Positions 15,971 through 24,384 of a stretch of DNA of 64,000 nt are shown one piece after another; the stretch's first letter is position 1, and each line of letters begins with the position of its first letter. The notes below the pieces were generated by a model. That model was given only the letters and a program-made list of their open reading frames with translations, did not search any database and was not told the origin of the DNA. This stretch comes from a virus, in the IMG/VR virus record IMGVR_UViG_3300020463_000007, positions 1 through 64,000 of that record, one strand, 5' to 3'. Made by a program: the position numbers and the translations under genes.

Positions 15971-16117
15971 TTATCTGCCGCCTTTGAAGGCAGATTGATT
16001 GTGTCTTGGATCAGTTTGTTGTTTTTTTAACTCTATCATGTATGTATCTTCTATTGTTTTTTTAACTTTTTTACTACATACTTTTAATTTTGTTTTTTTT
16101 GTTTTAATATTTTTCAT
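15971..16117 (-). CDS. Small Lys-rich hypothetical protein, 48 aa
   Basis: A short frame overlapping the upstream stop as ATGA (start 16117) with GGGAG as ribosome site. The product (MKNIKTKKTKLKVCSKKVKK, then DTYMIELKKQQTDPRHN) is strongly basic at the N-terminus. It fills an otherwise empty 190-base gap between two glycosyltransferase genes. Its tight coupling supports translation. Function unknown; nucleic-acid or membrane-surface binding is possible. Confidence 0.55.
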   Translation of the reverse strand: MKNIKTKKTKLKVCSKKVKKTIEDTYMIELKKQQTDPRHNQSAFKGGR

Positions 16118-17043
16118 ATATACTCCCTCATATGTCTCCAGCAGGATCCGTTTCTTAATTCTTCAAAATTCCAATGAAACATACTAATTCTTCTAAGCCA
16201 TTGTAATCTATCAAAATGATCAGGTCTTTCTATTTTTCTGAAATCTGTATTGACAACTTCTTTACATTGACTATCTTTAGGGTCAGTCAAAAAGGCATGA
16301 AATCCTTTGATAATAGGGCCGACTGCGGCACTACTGTTATGATTAACAACTGCCCAACATCCTTGTAAATCTTGATCTAGTGTTCTTCCTGGTGGACTTA
16401 ATTCTACATTAGAAAAGTGTTCTAAAGGATGTCCTGGACGTTTTGCTAGATAGTCTACAGCTAATTTATCACCTGGATGACTACGTATAACAATCTTTCT
16501 ATCTGTATGTGACTGTATTAGTTTAATAGTATCTTGCATCCATTGAACAACATCATAGCCTTTCATACTCCATCCACCTTGACGTTGACACATTAAAACA
16601 ATATGATTACCGACTCTAGTATAGTCGGATAATGGTAAACCTAATGTCTTAGAAATATTACGCCACCGTTTTTCATCTATTCTCGTATCACAGTAATTTC
16701 CTGTAGTTGGAAATATACCATCAAAGCTATATCTTAGATAACCTTTTGTGTTTTTAGGATCATGAAATAGAAAAAGATTAGCATCTGCTGTGATTGTATG
16801 TCTACCATATTCTTTTTGTGTTCTGATTACGTTGCTTCTTAATCTTAGATGTGGTGTAGTTATTTTGTCATATACCCATCCTTGGATCATACCAGCATCA
16901 CATTCTATTAGATTGTCTTGTGTATGTACTAGACCTTCATCGCCGGCCTGACGTACACCTTCAGCAAAATCAAATAAAAGTTGTTCTTTCTGAGGGTTTA
17001 TGTTCTTACCTGGAACCGTTTTTAAATAACTAACTACCTTCAT
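16114..17043 (-). CDS. Glycosyltransferase-like protein, paralogue of neighbours
   Basis: About 309 residues starting MKVVSYLKTVPGKNI. It shares the C-terminal core of the genes on either side: GNHIVLMCQRQGGWSMKGYD (nucleotide-binding start), KIVIRSHPGDK, GCWAVVNHNSSAAVGPIIKG, and an ending FEELRNGSCWRHMREYI that matches NELRSGYAWDIL in 17030-18760. The ATG at 17043 is chosen; a longer frame extends into the upstream gene. Probably a GT-B enzyme of surface glycan synthesis. Overlaps are 14 bases upstream and four downstream. Confidence 0.7.
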   Translation of the reverse strand: MKVVSYLKTVPGKNINPQKEQLLFDFAEGVRQAGDEGLVHTQDNLIECDAGMIQGWVYDKITTPHLRLRSNVIRTQKEYGRHTITADANLFLFHDPKNTKGYLRYSFDGIFPTTGNYCDTRIDEKRWRNISKTLGLPLSDYTRVGNHIVLMCQRQGGWSMKGYDVVQWMQDTIKLIQSHTDRKIVIRSHPGDKLAVDYLAKRPGHPLEHFSNVELSPPGRTLDQDLQGCWAVVNHNSSAAVGPIIKGFHAFLTDPKDSQCKEVVNTDFRKIERPDHFDRLQWLRRISMFHWNFEELRNGSCWRHMREYI

Positions 17044-18760
17044 TGAGGATATCCCATGCGTATCCAGAGCGAAGTTCGTTTGCAGTAAATTGACAATATG
17101 ATAAATGTCTTGCAAAAGCATGTACTTCATCTATGCTTGGACGATTTAAATTTTCTACCTCATTTAAATTATTATTACAAAGTACACTAGCGGCATTTGG
17201 TGCTAGTGCTATAGCTGGTGTTCCAACTAATAAAGCTTCTGTAGCGGCAATACTGTTAAAAGTTACTAGACAATGAGCTTGTTTAAGTGCGTCCCATATT
17301 GTGTTTTGTGTAACTCGTTCTCTTCTTGAAGGTTTTAACCTCACATGTAATTTTCTATCAGTATGCTTTTTAAGTTCTGTTAAAGTAGTGTCCATCCATT
17401 CGTCTACGTCTAGTCCATAAAACTTCATTACTTTTGCACTAGGTGGGCATATTAAAACATAATCCCCTCGTTTAAATTTACTAGGGCGCCATCCTAATCT
17501 ATGCAGTCTATCATCTGGTCTTTCTACTATTGGTCCTAAATTTTGTAAATTATTTTTAGTTACACGATGATAGTCTTTTCTTGTTGTCCATACAGGTTGC
17601 ATATAACCTGTATCTATTGCATAAAAGTCCCTTCCGTTTTCTCTGCAAAACTTAATTGCTTTTTGGCCTCCGCCACCAAGTCCTCTTATGACTAGTGTAT
17701 TTTGTGTTTTAGATTCTCTGTCAAAATCACTAATTACTCCTCCGCTACCAAGTATAAAGTCTTCGCAAAAAGGATCGTATGCAAGTCCTTTAGACTTTTC
17801 GCTTAATGGGCTGAATTCTGGCTTGTTAATTGCCGCAACTTTAATCCCCATTGTTTCCTCCTTTAGTCTTTTTATTTCATTTTTTGTTTTGTAAACGACT
17901 TCGTCTGGATCGGAGAGCTCTTGCAAACATAATGTTAAATATTTTTTTGCATTCCAATTTAATGTTAAATCGTCAATATTTACTCTTTCTAGTTGTCTCC
18001 TTTCTTCTTTCTTCTCCATTTTTTCAATTTTGTTTTTGTAGTAATCAGATTGTACACTAATCCAATCTATTGCATATTCACAATCTTTACATTCTTCAAA
18101 CCAAGGTCCGCCCTCTGTATAGTGTAATGCTTTAGGTATACCGTCTTTAGGTTCTTCATACCAACCTACTAACCAATTCCATTCATGGCTAATTTTTCCT
18201 ACTAGCTTATCTGGTAACCAAGAAAACCTATGTAGATAAGCACCAGTTGTATCCTTATGATTAATAAGATCTAGGGTGACTGCTTTGTTTGATTTATGAC
18301 CGCAGTTCCATAATACCATACTTGACCAATTTTTTCTCGGATAAGGTAGCTGTGCCTTACCGTCCATCTTTTGACCTTCTTTAGGAGTATAGTCATGATG
18401 GGCACACATTACCGCATACTTGTCATCTGCAAGTGCAAATAAATCTGCTACATCTTGTCTAAATATAAAATCACAATCTATGAATAATGCCCAGCCCGAG
18501 TAGTCAGTTAAAAAAGGTACAAGAAATCTTGTAAAAGTAAATTCTGTAGACCCTAATTTATCTTCGTCTCTCCAATACCACTTTTGAGATCTTAATTTAT
18601 CTTGTCTTAATGGAATAACCTCAACAGGAACTGTTGCTGTTTTGTATATACTCTGTTTGCACACTTCATACGCAATATCTTCTCTGCTGTCATAACCTAC
18701 AAATATTTTCAATGGTTTAATTTCTTCGTTCAATATCTTCCTCCACGCACTTCTCCCCAT
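17030..18760 (-). CDS. Two-domain glycosyltransferase (GT-A N-terminus, GT-B-like C-terminus)
   Basis: A 576-residue fusion. The N-terminal half (about 15-240) is a GT8-like enzyme: KIFVGYDSREDIAYEVC, the metal-binding D-x-D in FIDCDFIFRQD, SSMVLWNCGH and ALHYTEGGPWFEEC. A charged coiled-coil linker (KNKIEKMEKKEERRQLERVN) follows. The C-terminal half carries the GT-B-like core shared with 13108-13950 and 16114-17043: GDYVLICPPSAKV, LHVRLKPSRRE, HCLVTFNSIAATEALLVGTP, ending NELRSGYAWDIL. The start is not certain: 18760 overlaps the upstream gene by 44 bases and a TTG near 18710 directly precedes KIFVGY. A likely two-step enzyme for one glycan. Confidence 0.75.
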   Translation of the reverse strand: MGRSAWRKILNEEIKPLKIFVGYDSREDIAYEVCKQSIYKTATVPVEVIPLRQDKLRSQKWYWRDEDKLGSTEFTFTRFLVPFLTDYSGWALFIDCDFIFRQDVADLFALADDKYAVMCAHHDYTPKEGQKMDGKAQLPYPRKNWSSMVLWNCGHKSNKAVTLDLINHKDTTGAYLHRFSWLPDKLVGKISHEWNWLVGWYEEPKDGIPKALHYTEGGPWFEECKDCEYAIDWISVQSDYYKNKIEKMEKKEERRQLERVNIDDLTLNWNAKKYLTLCLQELSDPDEVVYKTKNEIKRLKEETMGIKVAAINKPEFSPLSEKSKGLAYDPFCEDFILGSGGVISDFDRESKTQNTLVIRGLGGGGQKAIKFCRENGRDFYAIDTGYMQPVWTTRKDYHRVTKNNLQNLGPIVERPDDRLHRLGWRPSKFKRGDYVLICPPSAKVMKFYGLDVDEWMDTTLTELKKHTDRKLHVRLKPSRRERVTQNTIWDALKQAHCLVTFNSIAATEALLVGTPAIALAPNAASVLCNNNLNEVENLNRPSIDEVHAFARHLSYCQFTANELRSGYAWDILNEGS

Positions 18761-19478
18761 GCTGTACTTCTAGTATATGACAATGCTCGTCAAAGGGGTT
18801 ACTTGCCTTATGCCATACTCCGCATCCTATAGAATATCCACTAGTGCATGCATCTAATGTTTTAGTATCTTTACGGCCTTCATATTCTGTGTCTAATACA
18901 CACTTTCCTTTAAGTACATACCAGTGTTCTGACCTAAAAAAATGTTTTTGATCAGACAATGATTCTCCTGGTGTAATTACTAATTCTTTTACTTTATAAT
19001 TTATTTTATCATCTAAAACTCTATACCAACCCCAATTCCGAACAGTTTTTGGATTTTTCCATTCTTCTAAAATCCAGCTGCTACTATTCTTTTTGTTTTC
19101 TCCGCCCACACCATATACAAACTCTACTTTATCGCTGAAAGTTTTTTCTTCTGGAACAGCGCCTTTACTTCTATCTCCTCCGTTCGCAAATATTATATCA
19201 GCCCTACTAGCACTTGTACACATTAATTTAAAAATTGCATGACTTGCAGTATCATCTTTATCTTCAAAAGACATAACATCATCTACCATGTCTAATGATT
19301 CAATAATAGCAAGGCGTTCTTTAAATGGCATAAACGGTCTACCTTTTTTACGTGTTAACCATTCATCTGAATTAATGCCAACTACTAAAACATCTCCTAA
19401 TTTCTTTGCTTCACGGAAATAATCTATATGCCCTGAATGTAAAGGATCAAAGCCGCCGGTCACTAGGACTACCTTCAT
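18717..19478 (-). CDS. Nucleotidyltransferase-cupin fusion for sugar activation
   Basis: A 253-residue fusion. Residues 1-130 form a cytidylyltransferase-like domain of the HldE/TagD type: TGGFDPLHSGHIDYF with the H-x-G-H nucleotide motif, VGINSDEW, and KGRPFMPFKERLAIIESL. Residues 140-253 form a type II mannose-6-phosphate-isomerase-like cupin: YKVKELVITPGESLSDQKH, HWYVLKGKCVLD, and GCGVWHKASNPF. A standalone HldE with a similar nucleotidyltransferase domain lies at 43673. The cupin may epimerise or isomerise the activated sugar. It heads the minus-strand glycosyltransferase cluster. Confidence 0.8.
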   Translation of the reverse strand: MKVVLVTGGFDPLHSGHIDYFREAKKLGDVLVVGINSDEWLTRKKGRPFMPFKERLAIIESLDMVDDVMSFEDKDDTASHAIFKLMCTSASRADIIFANGGDRSKGAVPEEKTFSDKVEFVYGVGGENKKNSSSWILEEWKNPKTVRNWGWYRVLDDKINYKVKELVITPGESLSDQKHFFRSEHWYVLKGKCVLDTEYEGRKDTKTLDACTSGYSIGCGVWHKASNPFDEHCHILEVQHGEKCVEEDIERRN

Positions 19479-19657
19479 CTACCTAACCACTTCTTTGCTG
19501 CATCAAGTGGATTACGCAGGCCCTCATATGTTTTGTCAATAAAATCAATATGTCTGCTTAATTTTTTATCTAACATTTCTTGATTTTTTTCTATACGATC
19601 AAGTTTCTTTGTTAGTTTGTCTATTTTGTCTAATATTAAAATTTCGTGTGGTTGCAT
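19475..19657 (-). CDS. Small coiled-coil protein, 60 aa
   Basis: Starting at the ATG at 19657 (just after the upstream stop), the product MQPHEILILDKIDKLTKKLD continues as one long charged heptad-like helix (RIEKNQEMLDKKLSRHIDFID) and ends in ...DAAKKWLGR. An oligomerising coiled coil is the only visible feature. It overlaps the next gene by four bases. Function unknown. Confidence 0.65.
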   Translation of the reverse strand: MQPHEILILDKIDKLTKKLDRIEKNQEMLDKKLSRHIDFIDKTYEGLRNPLDAAKKWLGR

Positions 19658-19658
19658 T

Positions 19659-20285
19659 TTACCATCCAAAGATATAGTCCCTTCTAACATTTGTTAGTTC
19701 TTTTGCGCCATTACGTTTTAAAAACTCTCCTGCACAATATTCTGTGTCAGCATGTTGCTCTACAATTACAATAGGTTTGTATTTTAATATCGTCTGTATA
19801 CTACCTTCGAGAATTGGAAGTTCATGTCTTTCACAATCTATTTTAATTAATCCAAATTTTGGTAAGGATAAATCATCCAACTTTTTAACTTCAAAATTTC
19901 CAGAACCAAAAGTATCTTCATTTACATGACTGTTTCCAGTATTATTACTATCGTATATCATATCAACAGTTGTGGCTGTCTTACCTAATGCGTGTTTATG
20001 AATTGTAACTGGTAGATCTTTTACATTTAATTCTAAACATTCTAATACTTGTGGCATGGGTTCATAGGCAATAACATGTTTAAATTTTTGTGCTAATGGC
20101 CTTGCCCAAAATCCTACATTTGCTCCAATATCTATCGCTAGATCAAAATCATCAATATATTTGTATGCCGCATCTCTTACGTCATCTTGATACTCTGCTG
20201 GGCCTCCTTGACTAATTCTTTTGGTAATCATTCTGTAAAAATGATTGTCAGTATCAGGCATCCAATAATTATATACTTGCTTCAT
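19659..20285 (-). CDS. FkbM-family methyltransferase
   Basis: A 208-residue SAM-dependent methyltransferase. Motif I is AIDIGANVGFWARPLA (about 50-65), the acidic SAM-ribose strand is IAYEPMP, and the FkbM signature IKIDCERHELPILEGS (usual form IDVEGHE) is at about 150-165, followed by KPIVIVEQH. FkbM enzymes usually O-methylate sugars, and the location in a glycan cluster supports this. It ends two bases before the coiled-coil gene. Confidence 0.85.
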   Translation of the reverse strand: MKQVYNYWMPDTDNHFYRMITKRISQGGPAEYQDDVRDAAYKYIDDFDLAIDIGANVGFWARPLAQKFKHVIAYEPMPQVLECLELNVKDLPVTIHKHALGKTATTVDMIYDSNNTGNSHVNEDTFGSGNFEVKKLDDLSLPKFGLIKIDCERHELPILEGSIQTILKYKPIVIVEQHADTEYCAGEFLKRNGAKELTNVRRDYIFGW

Positions 20286-20286
20286 A

Positions 20287-20838
20287 CTATACTTTCTCTA
20301 AGTAAACAATATACTTGACTACAAATATTTCTGGTGCTTTTTTAAGTTTTACCCAACGTTCAGTAATATCTTCACTTATTATTTTCCAGCTGTGTTCTTT
20401 ATTTTTTCTTTCAAGCAATGCTTTCCACCAGTCTGGTTTTTCAATTATTAAATGTGCATTCCTGCCATCACTTAGTTTTTTCTTTGCGGGGTGACATGCT
20501 ATTAAATGATATTGATATTTGTCTGCAATATTATACAGGTTATTTAAAACACCTTCTAATTGATCAGGTTCTATGTGTTCTAACACATCACTGCTATATA
20601 CTAGGTCTGCTTTTTTTGGTAAATCTATAGGAGATGTAACAGGATCATAATTATAAACTTGGTTTGATTCCTCTAGTTGCTTAAAAGGCATACCTTTTCC
20701 ACAACCAAAGTCTAGTATAGATTGTAGGCCTTTATCTGCAATTAATTTTTGTACACCTTGTGGAATATTTTTGGCAACTCCAAAGCCTTTTCTACTGTGT
20801 AGGCGTTGTAGTTCTTTTAGGTATTTTTCTGAATGCAT
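20287..20838 (-). CDS. Class I SAM-dependent methyltransferase
   Basis: A 183-residue protein with motif I ILDFGCGKGMPFKQL (about 41-55), a YNYDPVTSP acidic strand, ADLVYSSDVLEHIEPDQLEGVL (motif IV/V region) and HLIACHPAK. This is the Methyltransf_11/23-like type found in sugar-modification clusters. It is separated from uvsY by a 59-base gap with a weak TATAAT-like element (near 20855) but no convincing -35 box. It is probably the first gene of the glycan transcription unit that runs to 13 kb. Substrate unknown. Confidence 0.8.
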   Translation of the reverse strand: MHSEKYLKELQRLHSRKGFGVAKNIPQGVQKLIADKGLQSILDFGCGKGMPFKQLEESNQVYNYDPVTSPIDLPKKADLVYSSDVLEHIEPDQLEGVLNNLYNIADKYQYHLIACHPAKKKLSDGRNAHLIIEKPDWWKALLERKNKEHSWKIISEDITERWVKLKKAPEIFVVKYIVYLEKV

Positions 20839-20897
20839 AAGGTCTCTTTCATATATTATTATATACTACTTATCTCACACATTTTGGTAGGGGGTAT

Positions 20898-21353
20898 TTA
20901 AAGGCTAGCGTCTTCCATGCCAGCTACTCTTAGCTTGACTACATTAGTAATTTGCCATTGTTTCTGATCTAAGCCTTTGAGTAAGCCTAGCCATTTATTA
21001 CGTAATAGTGCAAATTCATTAATGATTTTTTCATAGTCTACAACGTCTGCTTCTCCGTCTACATACTTTTCTACATCGCGGCTAGAAAGAGCTCTTTGAT
21101 AATTTTCAAGATATTTTTTAAAGAAAGAACTACGTAATCTACGTAATTCAATATTCAAATAATGTAGAATTGCTTCGATCTCTTGTAGTTGATTAAATCT
21201 ATGTTCAACGATGCCAGGCATTAAAGATGCTTGTTTTTCAACATTGCCTTTTAGTTTTACTTCTACCCTTGCGTCTTGTAGCTCACTTTCAAAATATTTA
21301 ATTGCTTCTGGAATTTTAGAAACATCTCTTGCTACTTCTGAATACCAGCCCAT
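20898..21353 (-). CDS. uvsY: UvsY recombination mediator
   Basis: A 151-residue helical protein. In T4, UvsY loads the UvsX recombinase onto gp32-coated single-stranded DNA. Recognisable marine-type UvsY segments are YLENYQRALSSRDVEKYVDG (about 84-103), FALLRNKWLGLLKGLD and the ending RVAGMEDASL. Context fits well: uvsX and gp32 lie just upstream on the same strand. It begins with a one-base overlap to the phosphotransferase-like gene. Confidence 0.85.
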   Translation of the reverse strand: MGWYSEVARDVSKIPEAIKYFESELQDARVEVKLKGNVEKQASLMPGIVEHRFNQLQEIEAILHYLNIELRRLRSSFFKKYLENYQRALSSRDVEKYVDGEADVVDYEKIINEFALLRNKWLGLLKGLDQKQWQITNVVKLRVAGMEDASL

Positions 21354-21886
21354 TAAAATTTCTCCATAAATAATAGTTCTCTTTTTTGCACAATATCAAC
21401 TTCATAACCGAATATGGCTTTTAATCTTTGATTTATAATTTGTTGAGTTTCTAATATTGAACGTTTGCCTACCCAGTCCCAATCAACTAAAGTCCATTGT
21501 CCGTTGTGTTCTAAAATATTGTCAGGATGCCAGTCGCCATGAGAATATGGAAAAGTCTTTTTTATTGATTCAACACAAAAATCACGAACTCTTTTTTTAA
21601 ATTCTTTTGTATGAGGATACTTTGATAAATTAGTGCCAGGAAGTATTTTCAAATCAAAGAAATATGCATCTTGATCATGTTTTCCATGTTGTAAAATATA
21701 TCCTGGCATTACTTCATTCATAATATTAACAAACTCTTGTAAATTTTTTGTATATAGATGTTTTTCCCAATCATAATCATTGTTGTGCTTGTCTTTATAT
21801 ATTACACCAGAATTATAATAAACTTTTCTAATACAAGTTTTAAGTTTATAAGTTTTAATTCCTTTTCCTGTATCATGTAATAACAT
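21353..21886 (-). CDS. Aminoglycoside/choline-kinase-like phosphotransferase
   Basis: A 177-residue protein with the catalytic core of the protein-kinase-like fold: SHGDWHPDNILEHNGQWTLV contains the catalytic HGD-x-H-x2-N loop (about 131-139), and VDWDWVG supplies the metal-binding D-x-D. The ATP-binding N-lobe is very short, ending KDKHNNDYDWEKHLY. Possible substrates are a sugar, such as an LPS-core residue, or a small molecule. Given the surrounding glycan genes a sugar kinase is attractive, but this is inference. Confidence 0.7.
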   Translation of the reverse strand: MLLHDTGKGIKTYKLKTCIRKVYYNSGVIYKDKHNNDYDWEKHLYTKNLQEFVNIMNEVMPGYILQHGKHDQDAYFFDLKILPGTNLSKYPHTKEFKKRVRDFCVESIKKTFPYSHGDWHPDNILEHNGQWTLVDWDWVGKRSILETQQIINQRLKAIFGYEVDIVQKRELLFMEKF

Positions 21887-21888
21887 TA

Positions 21889-22128
21889 TTATTCATCATA
21901 CAGCTCGTCTTCTTCGTCTTCTTCAGCTTTGTCCATATCTAAATAATAATAGATTGCATCATCTAGTTCATTATCAGCACCTAGTATTTCGTTAAAAGTA
22001 TGATCGTCTACACCCATATCAGCAAGTAGATCAACATATCTTTCTGCCGCCGCATGTATTGATTTTTTATCTAAGTACTCTTTAAACATTGTCCAAACTT
22101 CGACAATATGAGTATCATCCATTTCCAT
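21889..22128 (-). CDS. Small acidic protein, 79 aa
   Basis: An acidic helical protein (MEMDDTHIVEVWTMFKEYLD at the start, then ADMGVDDHTFNEIL, ending in a Glu/Asp run). It begins inside the uvsX 3' end with a 14-base overlap and is followed after two bases by the kinase-like gene. Small acidic proteins at this place next to uvsX occur in marine T4-like phages. Its role is unknown; a DNA-mimic or partner of the recombination proteins is only a guess. Confidence 0.75.
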   Translation of the reverse strand: MEMDDTHIVEVWTMFKEYLDKKSIHAAAERYVDLLADMGVDDHTFNEILGADNELDDAIYYYLDMDKAEEDEEDELYDE

Positions 22129-23197
22129 TAGTCTCCTCGGTTACGGTTTCAGTCTCTTCAACTTCTGCGATATTTACCTCCGAGGCAGTTTTTTCATTGA
22201 ATTCTGACATAACTAAATCTAGCTTATCGCCAGTCCAGTTCTTTCTGTATTCAAGATGTTCTTCTCCTTTAATATCAACATACTTTAGTCTGTTACCTGA
22301 TTTTTCAATCAGTCCCTTCTTTTCAAAAAGTTCAACCAAACCACTATATGGATTCATACCAGTTTCGTATGGAATTTTTACTTGTACACCTTCAAAAGGT
22401 TTACTGTATCTTGTTTTCATTACTTTACAGCCAGCACGTATACCACGTACTTCGCTAATTTTGTTACCTGCTTCGTCTTCTTTAAGTTTAAGTTTTTTCA
22501 TTGCAACAACAATACTTGATGCATAGATAAAACCTTGACCACCACTAATCTTATCATCTGGATCAAACATGTCCTGTGATGCATAAGTGTGGTTAGTACA
22601 TACTAGTCCTACATTGTGTGTACCAATCATATTAACTGTGTTACGAACAAGTGCGGTCAACTGCTTAGGCTTACGACCCATATCACCTTTCATATCACCT
22701 TTTTGGAACTGATCGATATCAGTAGGCGTTAACAACATACCTAATGAGTCTACTACAAACAATACTTTAGGACGATCTTCTTCAGCCATTGCTTTATAGT
22801 CTGTCATAAATGTTGTAATAGTTTTTGCTACATCATCAATCATTGACATATTAAGTTTAAGAAGTTTTTCTTCACTTGTGTCAACGTTTAATGCTTGTAA
22901 CCATGATTCATCAAGAGCATTCTCTGAGTCAATTAATACTACAAAAATACCTTGATCCTGTGCATGCTTTACAATGTTACCACTGCAAAAGTATGATTTA
23001 CCTGCGCCTGATTCGCCTGCAAATACAGTTACCTTACCTAGTGGAACACCTTTATTAAAGTCGCCACTAACTAGATAGTTAAGTGCATAAGAGCCTGTAC
23101 TGATCCAGTCTGTTGGATCATTAAAGCCAGCACTCATGCCTGAAATGCTTTTAGTTAAGTCCTTACGGAATTTGCTTACGTCGAATGATTTAGCCAT
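22115..23197 (-). CDS. uvsX: UvsX RecA-like recombinase
   Basis: A 360-residue RecA/UvsX-family strand-exchange ATPase. Walker A is GESGAGKS (61-68), Walker B is PKVLFVVDSLGMLL, and the L2-type region reads THNVGLVCTNHTYASQDMFD with GGQGFIYASS. The C-terminus is acidic (EVEETETVTEETNGNG). Ribosome site AAGGAGA. It acts with UvsY and gp32, whose genes flank it. It lies 54 bases after gp32, with a hairpin in between (23217-23242). Confidence 0.95.
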   Translation of the reverse strand: MAKSFDVSKFRKDLTKSISGMSAGFNDPTDWISTGSYALNYLVSGDFNKGVPLGKVTVFAGESGAGKSYFCSGNIVKHAQDQGIFVVLIDSENALDESWLQALNVDTSEEKLLKLNMSMIDDVAKTITTFMTDYKAMAEEDRPKVLFVVDSLGMLLTPTDIDQFQKGDMKGDMGRKPKQLTALVRNTVNMIGTHNVGLVCTNHTYASQDMFDPDDKISGGQGFIYASSIVVAMKKLKLKEDEAGNKISEVRGIRAGCKVMKTRYSKPFEGVQVKIPYETGMNPYSGLVELFEKKGLIEKSGNRLKYVDIKGEEHLEYRKNWTGDKLDLVMSEFNEKTASEVNIAEVEETETVTEETNGNG

Positions 23198-23216
23198 AGT
23201 TTCTCCTTATCAATTA

Positions 23217-23242
23217 GGGACAGTAACACATGCTACTGCCCC
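23217..23242 (-). other. Hairpin between gp32 and uvsX
   Basis: GGGACAGTA (23217-23225) pairs with TACTGCCCC (23234-23242) with one mismatch around an eight-base loop. No U-run follows on either strand, so this is more likely an mRNA processing or partial attenuation element that separates the abundant gp32 message from uvsX than a classical terminator. Confidence 0.45.
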
Positions 23243-23251
23243 TATAATATT

Positions 23252-24253
23252 TTATTTTGCTTGTCGTTGTCTGATCATTGCAAGAATATCTGCCGCATCA
23301 CCTGTTGATGCAGTTTCTGCTTTAGGCTCTTCTACTTTAGGAGCCTCTTCTTGCTTTGGGGTAGTATCCACCTTTGGTGTTTCTACCTGTGCTGTTGGAG
23401 CACTTTGACTAACCGCAGTTGCATTAGGTGATGCCGCTTTATTTGGGTCACCAGTTCTTGCCTGCATACCTGCTGGACGGAAATAGTTTCCCCATTTTTC
23501 TGAATCATATGCCTCGCCGTCAACTGACGCCTCGAACATTTCTTTCATCACTTTTACTGCTACTTCGTCAGGCTTCTTAGGAAGGAAGTCTGAAAAATTA
23601 AACAAGCCATGTGTGTTAACTCCATTCATCTCAGCATCTGTTAAAGGACGTTCACGTCTTGCCCAATTAGATGTTGAATAATCTGCATAACCACCTTTGC
23701 TAGTTTTATTCAAACGGAAGTCTACGCCATTAGTATAATCTGTTGGCAATTCTTCCATGTCCGGATCCATAAGAGCCGCTTTGATAATTTGAAAAATTTG
23801 TGGACCAATAATAAATCTACGAATTGGATTATCAGGAGTACTATCTTCTTGTAAAGGATTATCTGTAACAAATCCTTGAAAGATATAACTTCTTTTCTTC
23901 CAATATTTACGACCCATGTCTTCTAAACTTGGATCTTTAAACCACCCACGTACTTCATTCAAGATATCACAAGTATCACCATACATTTCCATACATGGTA
24001 CTTGTACTTGAACTGGACGAGAGTCTGTCTCACCTTTAATACCGTTAAAAGGTAATTTTATCATCAAACGTTCTTTCCAAAAGAAAGTGTTTGAGTCGTC
24101 GCCATCAGGAAGGAAACGGAGTGTTGCACTCTCGCCTTCTTTAATATTCCAAAATGGGTAAATTGCGTTGTCGCCGCCGCCACTTGATGAACCACCGCCT
24201 GTGCGTGATTCTTGTTCTTTGAGCTTTGCTCGGATTTCTGCTAATGTTGCCAT
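23252..24253 (-). CDS. 32: Single-stranded DNA-binding protein gp32
   Basis: A 333-residue ssDNA-binding protein that coats single strands in replication and recombination. The N-terminus (MATLAEIRAKLKEQESRTGG) is the cooperative self-association arm. The OB-type core contains YPFWNIKEGESATLRFLPDG, PCMEMYGDTCDILNEVRGW with two cysteines in the zinc region, and GRKYWKKRSYIFQGFV. The C-terminal 70 residues are Pro/Glu/Ala/Thr-rich, ending with a helix DILAMIRQRQAK, the protein-interaction tail. Strong promoter (24311-24339) and AGGAGG ribosome site indicate high expression. Confidence 0.93.
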   Translation of the reverse strand: MATLAEIRAKLKEQESRTGGGSSSGGGDNAIYPFWNIKEGESATLRFLPDGDDSNTFFWKERLMIKLPFNGIKGETDSRPVQVQVPCMEMYGDTCDILNEVRGWFKDPSLEDMGRKYWKKRSYIFQGFVTDNPLQEDSTPDNPIRRFIIGPQIFQIIKAALMDPDMEELPTDYTNGVDFRLNKTSKGGYADYSTSNWARRERPLTDAEMNGVNTHGLFNFSDFLPKKPDEVAVKVMKEMFEASVDGEAYDSEKWGNYFRPAGMQARTGDPNKAASPNATAVSQSAPTAQVETPKVDTTPKQEEAPKVEEPKAETASTGDAADILAMIRQRQAK

Positions 24254-24310
24254 AGTTAAGCCTCCTTTAGTTGCCTATGTTTGTGCCTGTTTGTATAGCA
24301 CATAATATAC

Positions 24311-24339
24311 ACTATACAATATTATTTAGCACAAGTCAA
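24311..24339 (-). promoter_or_regulatory. Sigma70-type promoter of gp32
   Basis: TTGACT (24334-24339), 17 bases, TATAGT (24311-24316) on the minus strand. Expected start near 24304 gives a leader of about 50 bases with AGGAGG before the ATG at 24253. Unlike the primase promoter, this one makes a normal leader. Confidence 0.75.
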
Positions 24340-24384
24340 CCGGAATCTACTTATTTTTGGCTATATTGCTGATTTTTTTTGGAT

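Noticed and set aside
15973-15995. Inverted repeat ATCTGCC...GGCAGAT as a terminator
   Set aside because: No T-run follows on either strand and it lies within the coding end of the 48-aa gene.
20845-20875. Promoter before the methyltransferase at 20838
   Set aside because: A TATAAT-like stretch is present but no acceptable -35 box lies 16-18 bases upstream; not listed as a feature.
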